From Streptomyces sp. AM 4-1-1 (GTDB lineage Bacteria; Actinomycetota; Actinomycetes; Streptomycetales; Streptomycetaceae): DNA of 64,000 bases. The number at the start of each line of letters is the position of its first letter. Position 1 is the stretch's first letter. Under the pieces are notes generated by a model. It ran no database searches, had not been told where the DNA came from, and saw nothing but the letters and a program-made list of their open reading frames with translations. A program made the translations under genes and the position numbers. Location: assembly GCF_029167625.1 (NCBI RefSeq), contig NZ_CP119145.1, positions 4,836,001 through 4,900,000 of the forward strand, in the 5' to 3' direction. Shown here one piece after another: positions 27,142 to 35,653 of this stretch.

Positions 27142-28692
27142 ATGGATATGCATACAGTCGTGGTGGGGACGTCCGGTACCACCGCCGAGGACGTCATCGC
27201 CGTGGCCCGGGGCAACGCCCGCGTCGAGCTCTCAGAAGCCGCCGTGCGGGCGCTCGCCGCCGCCCGGGAGATCGTGGACGCGCTCGCCGCCAAGCCCGAA
27301 CCGGTCTACGGCGTCTCCACCGGCTTCGGTGCCCTCGCCAGCCGCCACATCAGCCCCGACCTGCGGGCCCAGCTCCAGCGCAACATCGTGCGCTCGCACG
27401 CCGCGGGCATGGGCCCGCACGTCGAGCGCGAGGTCGTCCGCGCCCTGATGTTCCTGCGCCTGAAGACCGTCGCGTCCGGCCACACCGGCGTACGCCCCGA
27501 GGTCGCGCAGACCATGGCCGACGTGCTCAACGCGGGCATCACCCCCGTCGTGCACGAGTACGGTTCGCTCGGCTGCTCCGGCGACCTCGCCCCGCTCAGC
27601 CACTGCGCCCTGACCCTGATGGGCGAGGGCGACGCCGAGGGCCCCGACGGCACGGTCCGCCCGGCCGGCGAACTGCTCGCCGCCCACGGCATCACCCCCG
27701 TCGAACTGCGCGAGAAGGAGGGCCTGGCCCTCCTCAACGGCACCGACGGGATGCTCGGGATGCTCGTCATGGCCCTCGCCGACCTGCGCAACCTCTACAC
27801 CTCCGCCGACATCACCGCCGCCCTCTCGCTGGAGGCGCTGCTCGGCACCGAGAAGGTCCTCGCCCCCGAGCTGCACGCCATCCGCCCCCACCCCGGCCAG
27901 GGCGTCAGCGCCGACAACATGCTGCGGGTGCTCGCCGGATCGGGCCTCACCGGTCACCTCCAGGACGACGAACCCCGCGTCCAGGACGCGTACTCGGTGC
28001 GCTGCGCCCCGCAGGTCGCGGGCGCCGGACGGGACACCCTCGCGCACGCCCGGCTCGTCGCGGACCGCGAGCTGGCCGCCGCCGTCGACAACCCGGTGGT
28101 CCTCCCGGACGGCCGGGTCGAGTCGAACGGCAACTTCCACGGCGCGCCCGTCGCGTACGTGCTCGACTTCCTGGCGATCGTCGCCGCCGACCTCGGCTCG
28201 ATCACCGAACGCCGCACCGACCGGCTCCTCGACAAGAACCGCTCGCACGGGCTGCCGCCGTTCCTCGCCGACGACGCCGGGGTCGACTCCGGTCTGATGA
28301 TCGCCCAGTACACGCAGGCCGCGCTGGTCAGCGAGATGAAGCGGCTCGCGGTCCCGGCGTCGGCCGACTCCATCCCGTCCTCCGCGATGCAGGAGGACCA
28401 CGTGTCCATGGGCTGGTCGGCCGCGCGCAAGCTGCGCACCGCCGTCACCGGCCTCGCCCGGATCATCGCCGTCGAGCTGTACGCGTCGACCCGCGCCATC
28501 GAACTCCGCGCCGCCCAGGGCCTCACCCCGGCGCCCGCCTCGCTGGCCGCCATCGAGGCGTTGCGCGCGGCCGGTGTGGAGGGACCGGGCCCCGACCGCT
28601 TCCTCTCGCCGGACCTGGCCGCCGCCGACGCCTTCGTACGGGAAGGGAAGCTGGTCGCGGCCGTCGAGCCGGTGACCGGGCCACTGGGCTGA
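27142..28692 (+). CDS. hutH: Histidine ammonia-lyase
   Basis: 516 aa. It deaminates histidine to urocanate, first step of the Hut pathway. The MIO prosthetic group forms from Cys145-Ser146-Gly147 within GSLGCSGDLAPLSH; Streptomyces enzymes have Cys where Pseudomonas has Ala. Other signatures: YGVSTGFG, LNGTDGMLG, QDAYSVRCAPQV and SSAMQEDHVSMGW. ATG 27142 gives MDMHTVVVGTSG, as I recall for S. griseus HutH; no strong ribosome-binding site precedes it. The rest of the pathway is not adjacent, as is usual in Streptomyces. Confidence 0.96.
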   Translation: MDMHTVVVGTSGTTAEDVIAVARGNARVELSEAAVRALAAAREIVDALAAKPEPVYGVSTGFGALASRHISPDLRAQLQRNIVRSHAAGMGPHVEREVVRALMFLRLKTVASGHTGVRPEVAQTMADVLNAGITPVVHEYGSLGCSGDLAPLSHCALTLMGEGDAEGPDGTVRPAGELLAAHGITPVELREKEGLALLNGTDGMLGMLVMALADLRNLYTSADITAALSLEALLGTEKVLAPELHAIRPHPGQGVSADNMLRVLAGSGLTGHLQDDEPRVQDAYSVRCAPQVAGAGRDTLAHARLVADRELAAAVDNPVVLPDGRVESNGNFHGAPVAYVLDFLAIVAADLGSITERRTDRLLDKNRSHGLPPFLADDAGVDSGLMIAQYTQAALVSEMKRLAVPASADSIPSSAMQEDHVSMGWSAARKLRTAVTGLARIIAVELYASTRAIELRAAQGLTPAPASLAAIEALRAAGVEGPGPDRFLSPDLAAADAFVREGKLVAAVEPVTGPLG

Positions 28693-28723
28693 CCGCTGGA
28701 CCGGGCCCCGGGTGACCTGAGAG

Positions 28724-28744
28724 GACGCCCGGGGGGCGGGCGTC
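28724..28744. terminator. Hairpin between hutH and the resolvase-like gene
   Basis: GACGCCC (28724-28730) and GGGCGTC (28738-28744) with a 7-nt G-rich loop. An outer arm CCGGGTGAC/GTCACCCGG (28708-28716, 28742-28750) offers an alternative fold. It overlaps the stop codon of the minus-strand gene. Confidence 0.65.
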
Positions 28745-29138
28745 ACCCGGCCGGAGGCCGCGCGGTGGCGCACGCCGGGCAGGCCGCATCGGGACGGTCC
28801 TGATCCTCGTCGACGGCGTGCACCTCCGTACCGAAGGAGGTTTCGAGCCGTTCGAGCAGTATTTCCCGTACGACCCGGTTCTCGGCGAGGTGGCGCAGGG
28901 ACGGTACGAGCACGACGCGCGTCCCCGTACGCCGGACCGCCTCCGTCAGCTCCTCGAACGCGTCCAGTGAGCCGGTCACGAACTCGTGGTAGATCGCGGT
29001 GAGTTGAAGTCCGCGCGCCTCGGCGAAGCGCTTCATGTCCTGCTCCAGCGCGTACGCCCGGCGGTCCTCCGCCTCGGAGAGGACGCGGAGGTATCCGAAG
29101 GCCAGCGGCTGTCGGCGGGGGTCCGTACCGTCGTTCAT
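28743..29138 (-). CDS. Resolvase N-terminal-like small protein
   Basis: 131 aa. The opening LAFGYLRVLSEAEDRRAYALEQDMKRFAEARG resembles, across two stretches, the serine-recombinase fold (GYxRVS ... Q/E-xx-x-L). The middle has TGTRVVLVPSLRHLAEN, like the DxLxRLxR catalytic region. The classical RVS catalytic context is altered to RVLSEAED and no DNA-binding domain follows, so recombinase activity is doubtful. Its ATG overlaps the stop of the upstream ATPase gene (ATGA), implying coupled translation with a WhiJ-locus component. Function unknown. Confidence 0.7.
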   Translation of the reverse strand: MNDGTDPRRQPLAFGYLRVLSEAEDRRAYALEQDMKRFAEARGLQLTAIYHEFVTGSLDAFEELTEAVRRTGTRVVLVPSLRHLAENRVVREILLERLETSFGTEVHAVDEDQDRPDAACPACATARPPAG

Positions 29139-29575
29139 GGCCTGTCTCCGGTAAGGGGGGCGTCCACGGGGACGGAACCGAGCCGCATCTCGAACCACAC
29201 GTCCTTGCCGATGACCCGCCGGACCACGCCCCAGCGGTGCGACAGCGCGGCGACCAGGGCGAGGCCGCGGCCGCCTTCGGACAGCTCGTCGAACGGGGCG
29301 GCGGCGGGCAGGCGCGGTATTCCGGTGGCCGAGTCACGCACCTCCACCCGCAAGCGCCCGTCGTACAGGCGGTAGGTCACCCGGACGCGGCTCCCTCGGC
29401 CGGCCCGGCCGTGGATCACGGCATTGCTCACCAACTCGGACACCGCCGACTCCACGGAGTCCGTTACCTCGGGCAGTCCCCACTCGTTGGACAACTCCCG
29501 AGCTCTGGCGCGGGCGGCTTTTACGGCGGGGCGGTAGCGGCGGTAGTGCACCTGTTCCATTCTGCGAACAGCCAT
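29135..29575 (-). CDS. Histidine-kinase-type ATPase, anti-sigma-factor-like (WhiJ locus 1)
   Basis: 146 aa. HATPase_c fold of the RsbW/SpoIIAB type: N-box ESAVSELVSNAVIHG, G1 box VEVRDSATGIP, and G2 EGGRGLALVAALS. No phosphoacceptor histidine or sensor domain. Start ATG 29575 with AGGGGG 7 nt upstream. Divergent from the XRE/DUF397 genes, as in WhiJ-like loci of Streptomyces development, where such ATPases accompany a DNA-binding protein and a small DUF397 protein. Confidence 0.88.
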   Translation of the reverse strand: MAVRRMEQVHYRRYRPAVKAARARARELSNEWGLPEVTDSVESAVSELVSNAVIHGRAGRGSRVRVTYRLYDGRLRVEVRDSATGIPRLPAAAPFDELSEGGRGLALVAALSHRWGVVRRVIGKDVWFEMRLGSVPVDAPLTGDRP

Positions 29576-29784
29576 GCGTGCCCCCTTAGTTCGGGTGGGT
29601 GTGGCCATGCCGTGCACCATGCTTACTGAGGTCTGAGTCACACGTTGTCACGGTAGGTACTATCCACCGTAGATAACCCACAGTGTCAAGTCCCCACTAT
29701 GAGTGTGATGAAAGGCTTGTTGCTCTCGTAGGTGGGGACCGGCACACTTGACCTGCGAGAAGCAGGTAGGAAGGCGGCGCGAGC

Positions 29785-30645
29785 GTGCCCATCAACAGCA
29801 ATCCGACGATCCGTCAGCGACGGCTGGCGCGGCGGCTTCGCGAGCTGCGGACAGCTGCCGGACTGACGCACGCCGACGCCGCGCAGGTGCTCGGCTCGGC
29901 CGAATCGAAGGTCGGACGTATCGAGAACGGGCAGTCGGGCATCAGGCTGCCCGACCTCCGCGCGCTCATGGACGCCTACGGCGTGACCATCCCCGCCACG
30001 CGGAAGGAGATCGAACAGCTCTCGCGCGAGGCGAAGCAGAAGGGCTGGTGGTCGCACTACACCAACGCGGTCGACTCGGCATATGCCGCGTATGTCGCCG
30101 TCGAATGGGACGCGGCCGAACTCTACGACGTGGAGACCAGCTTGGTGCCGGGGCTGTTGCAGACGCCTGCATACACCAGGGCGTTGATCGAGTTGCAAGC
30201 ACCCGATTCCACCACGGAGCACGTCGAGACGCAGATCAATGTGCGGTCCGAGCGCCGGAAGATTCTGACGCGTGAGAATCCGCTTCAGCTGTGGGTCATC
30301 CTGGCGGAAAGTGCACTCCACCATCGGGTCGGTAGTTCCAAAGTGATGAAGGCGCAGCTGGAGGCGTTGATCGAGGACAGTCGGCAGCCGAACGTCCAGC
30401 TCCAGGTGCTGCCTCGGGAAGACCCCATGAACGCGTGCCTGTTCGGCCCCTTCGTCATCATGAGCTTCCCGACCTCGGTGGAGACCGACATCATCTACAC
30501 GGAATCGCCCACCAGCACCGTGTATTACGAGGAGGCGGCCGACGTGGAGACGTACACGACGTTGTTCCGACGCCTCAACATGGCCGCAGCAAACGTCAGT
30601 AAATCGCGGGCGCTCATCATGGACGCCATAAAGGAAGTGGAATAG
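29785..30645 (+). CDS. XRE helix-turn-helix regulator with DUF5753, WhiJ-like (locus 1)
   Basis: 286 aa. N-terminal XRE HTH at residues 10-65 (LARRLRELRTAAGLTHADAAQVLG and SAESKVGRIENGQ). The rest is the DUF5753 ligand/partner domain common in WhiJ/Scr1-type proteins (GWWSHYTNAVD, ETSLVPGLLQTPAYTRAL, QLQVLP). Such proteins pair with a DUF397 partner and modulate development and antibiotic production. GTG 29785. Base composition is less GC-rich than neighbours, as for many of these loci. The stop is 3 bp from the DUF397 start. Confidence 0.9.
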   Translation: MPINSNPTIRQRRLARRLRELRTAAGLTHADAAQVLGSAESKVGRIENGQSGIRLPDLRALMDAYGVTIPATRKEIEQLSREAKQKGWWSHYTNAVDSAYAAYVAVEWDAAELYDVETSLVPGLLQTPAYTRALIELQAPDSTTEHVETQINVRSERRKILTRENPLQLWVILAESALHHRVGSSKVMKAQLEALIEDSRQPNVQLQVLPREDPMNACLFGPFVIMSFPTSVETDIIYTESPTSTVYYEEAADVETYTTLFRRLNMAAANVSKSRALIMDAIKEVE

Positions 30646-30648
30646 GCG

Positions 30649-30864
30649 ATGAAGCCGTACATCGAGTCCGCATCGGCCGCTGGGCTGGAATGGGTCAAGT
30701 CCTCGTACTCAGGAAACAACGGCAACTGCACCGAAGTGGCCGCGCTGCCCGACGGTGACCGTGCCGTACGCGACAGCAAGCGCCCCGAAGGCCCCGTGCT
30801 GAGGTTCGGTTCCGCCGGGTTCCGGGCGTTCCTGGACGGTGTGGTGGACGGCTCGTTCCGCTGA
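30649..30864 (+). CDS. DUF397 small protein, BldB-like partner (locus 1)
   Basis: 71 aa. Core DUF397 signature WVKSSYSGNNGNCTEVAALPDG ... VRDSKRPEGPVLRF in separate stretches. DUF397/BldB-type proteins are small partners, sometimes described as toxin-antitoxin-like, of the XRE/DUF5753 regulators. It starts 3 bp after the regulator stop, so the pair is an operon and probably translationally coupled. Confidence 0.9.
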   Translation: MKPYIESASAAGLEWVKSSYSGNNGNCTEVAALPDGDRAVRDSKRPEGPVLRFGSAGFRAFLDGVVDGSFR

Positions 30865-30958
30865 CGGTGGACCGTGGTCCGGTCGGGCGGCTCGGCGGGT
30901 CAGGAGGGGCGTTCGGCGCGTGGTCCGCGTCGGGCGCCCCTCCTTGTTCCGCCTGCGC

Positions 30959-31102
30959 TCAGGTGGCGTCCACCTGAGCGATCACTGGCTCCGAAACGCC
31001 GCTCTGCTCGTCCGTCGCGTTCGCCGAGGGGACGAACCAGAGGGCACAGAGCAGGATGGCCGCGGCAGTCGCGGTCAGCAGCGGGCGACGGGCGACAGAC
31101 AC
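30959..31102 (-). CDS. Small secreted or membrane-anchored peptide
   Basis: 47 aa from GTG 31102, with AAGGGG 10-15 nt upstream. The N-terminal basic segment (SVARRPLLT) precedes a hydrophobic core (ATAAAILLCALWFVPSANA) with a plausible signal-peptidase site after ANA. The mature remainder would be only about 16 residues (TDEQSGVSEPVIAQVD). No family recognised. Convergent to the DUF397 gene, whose stop is 95 bp away. Confidence 0.5.
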   Translation of the reverse strand: MSVARRPLLTATAAAILLCALWFVPSANATDEQSGVSEPVIAQVDAT

Positions 31103-31601
31103 AGATTCGATCCCCTTGTGACAACCGTGAGTTAGCCGTGTTGGGGCGATGCTAGGCAACGCGGTGGGCTGGTGGAAAGTCGCGGGGACGAGGAGCTTGC
31201 CCATTCACGCACGGGCACTTCGGAGACGTAATCGTTTGTCCACCTTTCGGGCGATATGAAACCGAGGTTCGCCGGTCCCTCGCGGCCCTCGCGCACCACC
31301 ACCCCCGGAGGGCACCGGCCGGGATCGAGGACAATGGGGGAAGGACGGCGTGAGCGGAACGTGGAGCGGCGGCCGGGCCCGGTCTTCGGGCAGGTCGGGG
31401 CAGGTATGTCATATACGTGTCCAGCGGCCGGAACCGCAGCCGCTTCCGTCGCGTCGATGAGTGGTGTTCCCCACATCTTGGACGGAAGTGGAACGGCGCA
31501 CCCCCTACGGGTGTTCTTGGAACATTGAGAGGTTCTTCACCGTCGAGGTGAAGTCTCCCTCGGGGATTTTCGGGGATTCGGCAATGATGGAGAAGCGTGT
31601 G
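31103..31601. other. Intergenic region between the small secreted peptide and the L,D-transpeptidase
   Basis: About 500 bp with divergent promoters at its ends. The right end holds the ECF-type promoter described at 31519-31544. The middle (31200-31500) has no recognisable gene despite short open frames, and no hairpin I would call a terminator. Confidence 0.5.
31519..31544 (+). promoter_or_regulatory. ECF sigma-type promoter (SigE-like) before the L,D-transpeptidase gene
   Basis: GGAAC at 31519-31523, a 17-bp spacer, then CGTC at 31541-31544. This spacing and both elements fit the general ECF/SigE consensus of Streptomyces, and cell-envelope enzymes such as L,D-transpeptidases are typical SigE targets. 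The predicted start near 31550 gives a leader of about 50 nt. Confidence 0.5.
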
Positions 31602-32849
31602 ATGACGGACAGCAAGCGGCGCCGGGGCCTGATGGCCGCGTCCGCACTGCTCGGCGGCGTGCTGGTGCTTTCGGCCTGTAGCGACGACGGCGGCTCGGGC
31701 GGTGCCGGTGACAGCTCGAAGAAGTCGCAGGCGCAGGTGGACAAGGCGGCGGCCAAGGACACCTCTGAGGCTCAGATAACCATCGCGCCGAAGAAGGGCG
31801 CCACCAACGCGAGCATCAACAACGACGCCAAGGTGACCGTCAGTAAAGGCAAGCTGACGGAGGTCGTCATGACGACCTCGGACGGCAAGTCCGTCAAGGG
31901 CACCCTGGCCGCCGACGGCACGAGCTGGAAGCCGGACGGGGCGCTGGAGCGTTCGACGACGTACAAGATCACCGCCACGGCGAAGGACTCCGAGGGCCGC
32001 CAGGCCCACGAGAACAGTTCCTTCACCACCGTCTCGCCCGCCAACAGCTTCATCGGGAACTTCACCCCCGAGGACGGCTCCACGGTCGGCGTCGGCATGC
32101 CCGTGTCGATCAACTTCAACAAGGCGATCACGAACAAGAAGGCCGTCCAGGACGCCATCACCGTGACGTCCAGCAGCGGTCAGCAGGTCGCCGGCCACTG
32201 GTTCAACTCGCAGCGCCTCGACCTGCGCCCCGAGCAGTACTGGCAGGGCGGCTCCACCGTCACGCTGAAGCTCTCCCTGGACGGCGTCGAAGGCGCGGAC
32301 GGTGTCCTCGGTGTGCAGCAGAAGACGGTCACCTTCAAGGTGGGCCGCAACCAGGTCTCCACCGTCGACGCGAAGACCCACACGATGACCGTCACCCGGG
32401 ACGGGAAGACGATCAAGACCATCCCGATCTCGGCCGGCTCGTCCAGCAACCCGACGTACAACGGCCAGATGGTGATCTCCGAGAAGTTCAAGGAGACCCG
32501 GATGGACGGTGCGACGGTCGGCTTCACCGACGACGACGGCAAGGGCGAGTACGACATCAAGGACGTGCCGCACGCCATGCGGCTCTCCCAGTCGGGCACC
32601 TTCATCCACGGCAACTACTGGGGCGGCTCGGCCTTCGGCAACGTCAACACCAGCCACGGCTGTGTGGGCCTCGCCGACGCCAAGGGTGCGAACGACCCCG
32701 GCACCCCGGGCGCGTGGTTCTACAACAACTCCCTGGTCGGCGACGTGGTCATCGTCAAGAACTCCCCCGACAAGACCATCAAGCCGGACAACGGCCTCAA
32801 CGGCTGGAACATGAGCTGGGCCGAGTGGCAGGCGAGCCCCGCCGCCTGA
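31602..32849 (+). CDS. L,D-transpeptidase lipoprotein (YkuD domain, Ig-like N-terminal domains)
   Basis: 415 aa. Lipoprotein signal with lipobox LSAC, so Cys26 is lipidated. Two Ig-like beta domains (about 50-145, 150-245) precede the catalytic YkuD domain (about 250-375) with HGNYWGG and SHGCVGL; Cys354 is the nucleophile. It makes 3-3 peptidoglycan cross-links outside the membrane. ATG 31602 is chosen for GGAGAAG 6 nt upstream; ATG 31584 is in frame. A strong terminator follows. Confidence 0.92.
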   Translation: MTDSKRRRGLMAASALLGGVLVLSACSDDGGSGGAGDSSKKSQAQVDKAAAKDTSEAQITIAPKKGATNASINNDAKVTVSKGKLTEVVMTTSDGKSVKGTLAADGTSWKPDGALERSTTYKITATAKDSEGRQAHENSSFTTVSPANSFIGNFTPEDGSTVGVGMPVSINFNKAITNKKAVQDAITVTSSSGQQVAGHWFNSQRLDLRPEQYWQGGSTVTLKLSLDGVEGADGVLGVQQKTVTFKVGRNQVSTVDAKTHTMTVTRDGKTIKTIPISAGSSSNPTYNGQMVISEKFKETRMDGATVGFTDDDGKGEYDIKDVPHAMRLSQSGTFIHGNYWGGSAFGNVNTSHGCVGLADAKGANDPGTPGAWFYNNSLVGDVVIVKNSPDKTIKPDNGLNGWNMSWAEWQASPAA

Positions 32850-32900
32850 CCCGGACCACATCACCGCAGGACCCCGAACCACCCCCTGCCCGTACGTACG

Positions 32901-32946
32901 AAGGCGGCGGCACCCGGATCGCACCGATCCGATGTGCCGCCGCCTT
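32901..32946 (+). terminator. Strong hairpin after the L,D-transpeptidase gene
   Basis: AAGGCGGCGGCAC (32901-32913) pairs perfectly with GTGCCGCCGCCTT (32934-32946). The loop contains an inner 6-bp stem CGGATC/GATCCG. Confidence 0.82.
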
Positions 32947-32981
32947 CGGCGTTCGCACCGGTTTCCGTGCCCTCGCACGGT

Positions 32982-32998
32982 TCTCATGCCGCTCTCAC
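32982..32998 (+). promoter_or_regulatory. TCTCA direct repeat, 11-bp period, before MacB-like permease
   Basis: TCTCAT (32982-32987) and TCTCAC (32993-32998) are spaced 11 bp start to start, the pattern bound by OmpR-family response regulators. They lie 45-60 bp before the permease ATG. No two-component genes are in the window, so the regulator is unknown. Confidence 0.35.
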
Positions 32999-33042
32999 CG
33001 GGGCCTTATCCCACCATCACGCCCGCTGCCTACCTTCACGGC

Positions 33043-34521
33043 ATGTTCTTCACCTATCTCCGGCGCGAGCTGCGCCGTCGCAGAAAGGCGGCGCTGGTCG
33101 TCGCCTCCGGGCTCGCGCTCGGCATCGCGCTCGTCATCATCGTCAGCTCGGTCTCCGCCGGAATGAGCAAGGCCCAGGACAAGGTCCTGGAATCGCTGTA
33201 CGGACTCGGTACGGACATGACGGTCACCAAGGCCGCCGCGGCGCCGGGCTCCGGCAGCGAACGCCCCAAGTTCAAGTTCGACGCCAAGGACAGCGACGAC
33301 GACACGACCCAGAGCACGGACCGGGTCATGGTGCAGGGCTTCCAGACCCTCGCCGCCACCACCGTCGGCCAGGTCGGCAAGCAGGAGGGCGTCGCCGACG
33401 CCGTCGGCGGACTGAGCCTGACCGTCATGAAGGTGGACGGGCAGTTCAAGCGCGGCGAGTTCCGGCAGCGCGAGGGGACGAGCGGGGGAGGACAGGGCGG
33501 CCCCGGCGGTGGCTCCGGTGACGGCGGCGGGCCGCAGGGCGAGGTCCGGGGCGGCGGCGCCTCGTTCGACGTCAACTCCTTCACCGTGTACGGCACCGAC
33601 GTCACCAAGCAGGACCTCGGGCCGCTGACCTCCTCGAAGATCACCTCGGGCCGTACGTTCAAGACCACCGAGACCGACGGAGCGGTCGCGGTCGTCGACG
33701 CCGCGTACGCCAAGGAGAAGAAGCTCACCACGGGCAGGACCGTGACGATCTCCGGCACCGCCTTCACGGTCATCGGCGTCTCGACCGCCGACAGCGGCGA
33801 CGCCGCGGCCGACGTCTACCTTCCGCTGACCCGGGCGCAGACCCTCGCCGACGCGAAGGACAAGATCACCACGGTCTACGTCAAGGCGACCGGTTCGCAG
33901 CAGATCGACGGCGTCAAGTCCGCCATCCAGAAGAACATCCCGGGCACCACGGTCACCACGTCGGCCGACCTCGCGGACACCGTGTCCGGCTCCCTCTCCA
34001 CCGCGTCCGACCTCGCCTCCAGCGTGGGCAAGTGGCTGTCGATCGCGGTCCTCGTCGCCGCGTTCCTCGTCGCGGGCCTCCTCACCTCGTCGGCGGTCAG
34101 CCGTCGCGTACGGGAGTTCGGCACCCTCAAGGCCCTCGGCTGGAAGAGCGGCCGTGTCACCCGCCAGGTCATCGGCGAAGCCCTCGTCAACGGGCTCATG
34201 GGCGGTGTGCTCGGCATCGCGGTGGGACTCGCGGGCGCGTACATCGTCACCGCCATCAGCCCCACACTCACCGCACAGCTCGGCTCCTCGGGCGGCGGAC
34301 GGAACGGCGGCATGGGCGGAGGCCCGGGTGGCGGCATGGGCGGTCCCGGCCGGCAGACCGCGTCGAAGGCCCTCGACATCGCGCTGACCGCGCCCGTGGC
34401 CCTGTCCACGATCCTGCTGGCCGTCGGACTGGCGGTCGCGGGCGGGCTCGTCGCGGGCGCCTTCGGTGGCTGGCGCGCCTCCCGGCTGCGCCCCGCCGAC
34501 GCACTGCGCCGCGTCGAATAG
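33043..34521 (+). CDS. MacB/FtsX-type ABC transporter permease
   Basis: 492 aa. One N-terminal membrane helix (about 18-38), a large extracytoplasmic domain with a glycine-rich insertion (about 148-175), then three C-terminal helices (about 333-355, 380-405, 455-478) with the FtsX motif SRRVREFGTLKALGWKSGRV. It ends RASRLRPADALRRVE, as MacB-type permeases do. A second glycine/methionine-rich insertion (about 415-440) sits between the last helices. ATG 33043 lacks a ribosome-binding site, so the leader is probably short. Works with the ATPase 170 bp downstream. Confidence 0.9.
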   Translation: MFFTYLRRELRRRRKAALVVASGLALGIALVIIVSSVSAGMSKAQDKVLESLYGLGTDMTVTKAAAAPGSGSERPKFKFDAKDSDDDTTQSTDRVMVQGFQTLAATTVGQVGKQEGVADAVGGLSLTVMKVDGQFKRGEFRQREGTSGGGQGGPGGGSGDGGGPQGEVRGGGASFDVNSFTVYGTDVTKQDLGPLTSSKITSGRTFKTTETDGAVAVVDAAYAKEKKLTTGRTVTISGTAFTVIGVSTADSGDAAADVYLPLTRAQTLADAKDKITTVYVKATGSQQIDGVKSAIQKNIPGTTVTTSADLADTVSGSLSTASDLASSVGKWLSIAVLVAAFLVAGLLTSSAVSRRVREFGTLKALGWKSGRVTRQVIGEALVNGLMGGVLGIAVGLAGAYIVTAISPTLTAQLGSSGGGRNGGMGGGPGGGMGGPGRQTASKALDIALTAPVALSTILLAVGLAVAGGLVAGAFGGWRASRLRPADALRRVE

Positions 34522-34692
34522 CCCCCAGCCCCCGCCCAGGCGCCCCTGGCCCGTACCGGCTCCCGGCCCGCACCGGCCCCAGGCGCCCCCCGGCCCGTAC
34601 CGGCCACAGGTCCCGGGTCCCGGCCCGCACCGGCGCACCGCCCCCGCCCGGGGCCCGAACCATCCCCGTACCAGCAGGAGTTGACCACGACC
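34522..34692. repeat. Proline-codon-like C-rich spacer with imperfect repeats
   Basis: A spacer of about 170 bp made of drifting copies of CCCGGCCCGTACCGG. It separates the permease and ATPase genes. The ATPase ribosome-binding site (CAGGAG, 34675-34680) is at its end. Confidence 0.45.
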
Positions 34693-35376
34693 ATGTACGA
34701 ACTCAGAGGCGTCACCAAGCGCTACACCCGAGGCAAGACCGCCGTCGACGCGCTCGCGGGCGTCGACCTGACCATCGAGGACGGCGGCCGACTGGTCATC
34801 CAGGGCCCCACCGGAGGCGGCAAGTCCACCCTGCTCCAGATGCTCGGCGGGCTCGACCGGCCGACGTCCGGAAGCGTCGAACTCGACGGCGTCGACCTCG
34901 CGAAGCTCGGCGAGGGCAAGCTCACCCAGGTGCGCGCGCAGAACATCGGCTTCGTCTTCCAGAGCTTCAACCTCATCCCCACCCTCACCGCCCAGGAGAA
35001 CGTCGAAACGGCCCTCGTACCGCTCGGCGGCAAGGCCGCGCAGCGGCGGGCCAGGGCCGCCGAGGCACTGGACTCGGTGGGCCTCGGCGAACGGCTCGGT
35101 CATCTCCCCGGCGAGATGTCCGGCGGCCAGCAGCAGCGGGTGGCGATCGCCCGCGCCCTGGTCAAGCAGCCGAAGGTGCTCCTGGCCGACGAACCCACCG
35201 GCAACCTCGACGAGTCCATGCGCGACGAGGTGATGGAGGTGCTGGACGCGATGTGGAAGGAGCACGGACTGACCTTCATCATGGTCACCCACGACACCGC
35301 GCTCGCCCGCAAGGCGCCGCGCGTGGCCACCATCCGCAAGGGCCGCGTGACGGTGAAGGAGAACACCCCGGCCTGA
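34693..35376 (+). CDS. MacB-like ABC transporter ATP-binding protein
   Basis: 227 aa. Walker A GPTGGGKST, Q-loop FVFQSFNLIPTLT, signature MSGGQQQRVAIARAL, Walker B VLLADEPTGNLD and H-loop MVTHDT: the LolD/MacB subclass, which matches the FtsX-type permease before it. ATG 34693; TTG 34681 just after AGGAG would add four residues. Together they form a mechanotransmission-type transporter. Substrate unknown, possibly an envelope-active compound given the L,D-transpeptidase next door (inference). Confidence 0.93.
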   Translation: MYELRGVTKRYTRGKTAVDALAGVDLTIEDGGRLVIQGPTGGGKSTLLQMLGGLDRPTSGSVELDGVDLAKLGEGKLTQVRAQNIGFVFQSFNLIPTLTAQENVETALVPLGGKAAQRRARAAEALDSVGLGERLGHLPGEMSGGQQQRVAIARALVKQPKVLLADEPTGNLDESMRDEVMEVLDAMWKEHGLTFIMVTHDTALARKAPRVATIRKGRVTVKENTPA

Positions 35377-35388
35377 CCGGGGCGGGCG

Positions 35389-35424
35389 GGGGCAGGACTC
35401 CGAGATCTTCCGGGGTCCTGCCCC
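35389..35424 (+). terminator. Hairpin after the MacB-like ATPase gene
   Basis: GGGGCAGGAC (35389-35398) pairs with GTCCTGCCCC (35415-35424), with extra weak pairing inside the 16-nt loop. It lies 13 bp after the stop. Confidence 0.8.
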
Positions 35425-35653
35425 GCCTCCCTGCCCGTCCCGTACCACGGCACCACCGGGGTGTAATGGGCTACACCCCACTTCGGGGTGACCGCTCCCT
35501 CCCGCCCGCCCCCGGCGCCCGCGAGAGTGGAACCACGGGCCCGCCGAGGCCACCGGCCCATCCCCCGGCCGTCCCGGCGGGCCCCACCACGAACATCCGC
35601 TCCCGGGACGAACCGATCCGAACCGATCCGTCCCGGACGAAGGAGGAAACCCC

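Noticed and set aside
28743..29138. Active transposon resolvase or integrase
   Set aside because: No DNA-binding domain, the catalytic serine context is altered, and there are no inverted repeats, transposase or attachment sites nearby.
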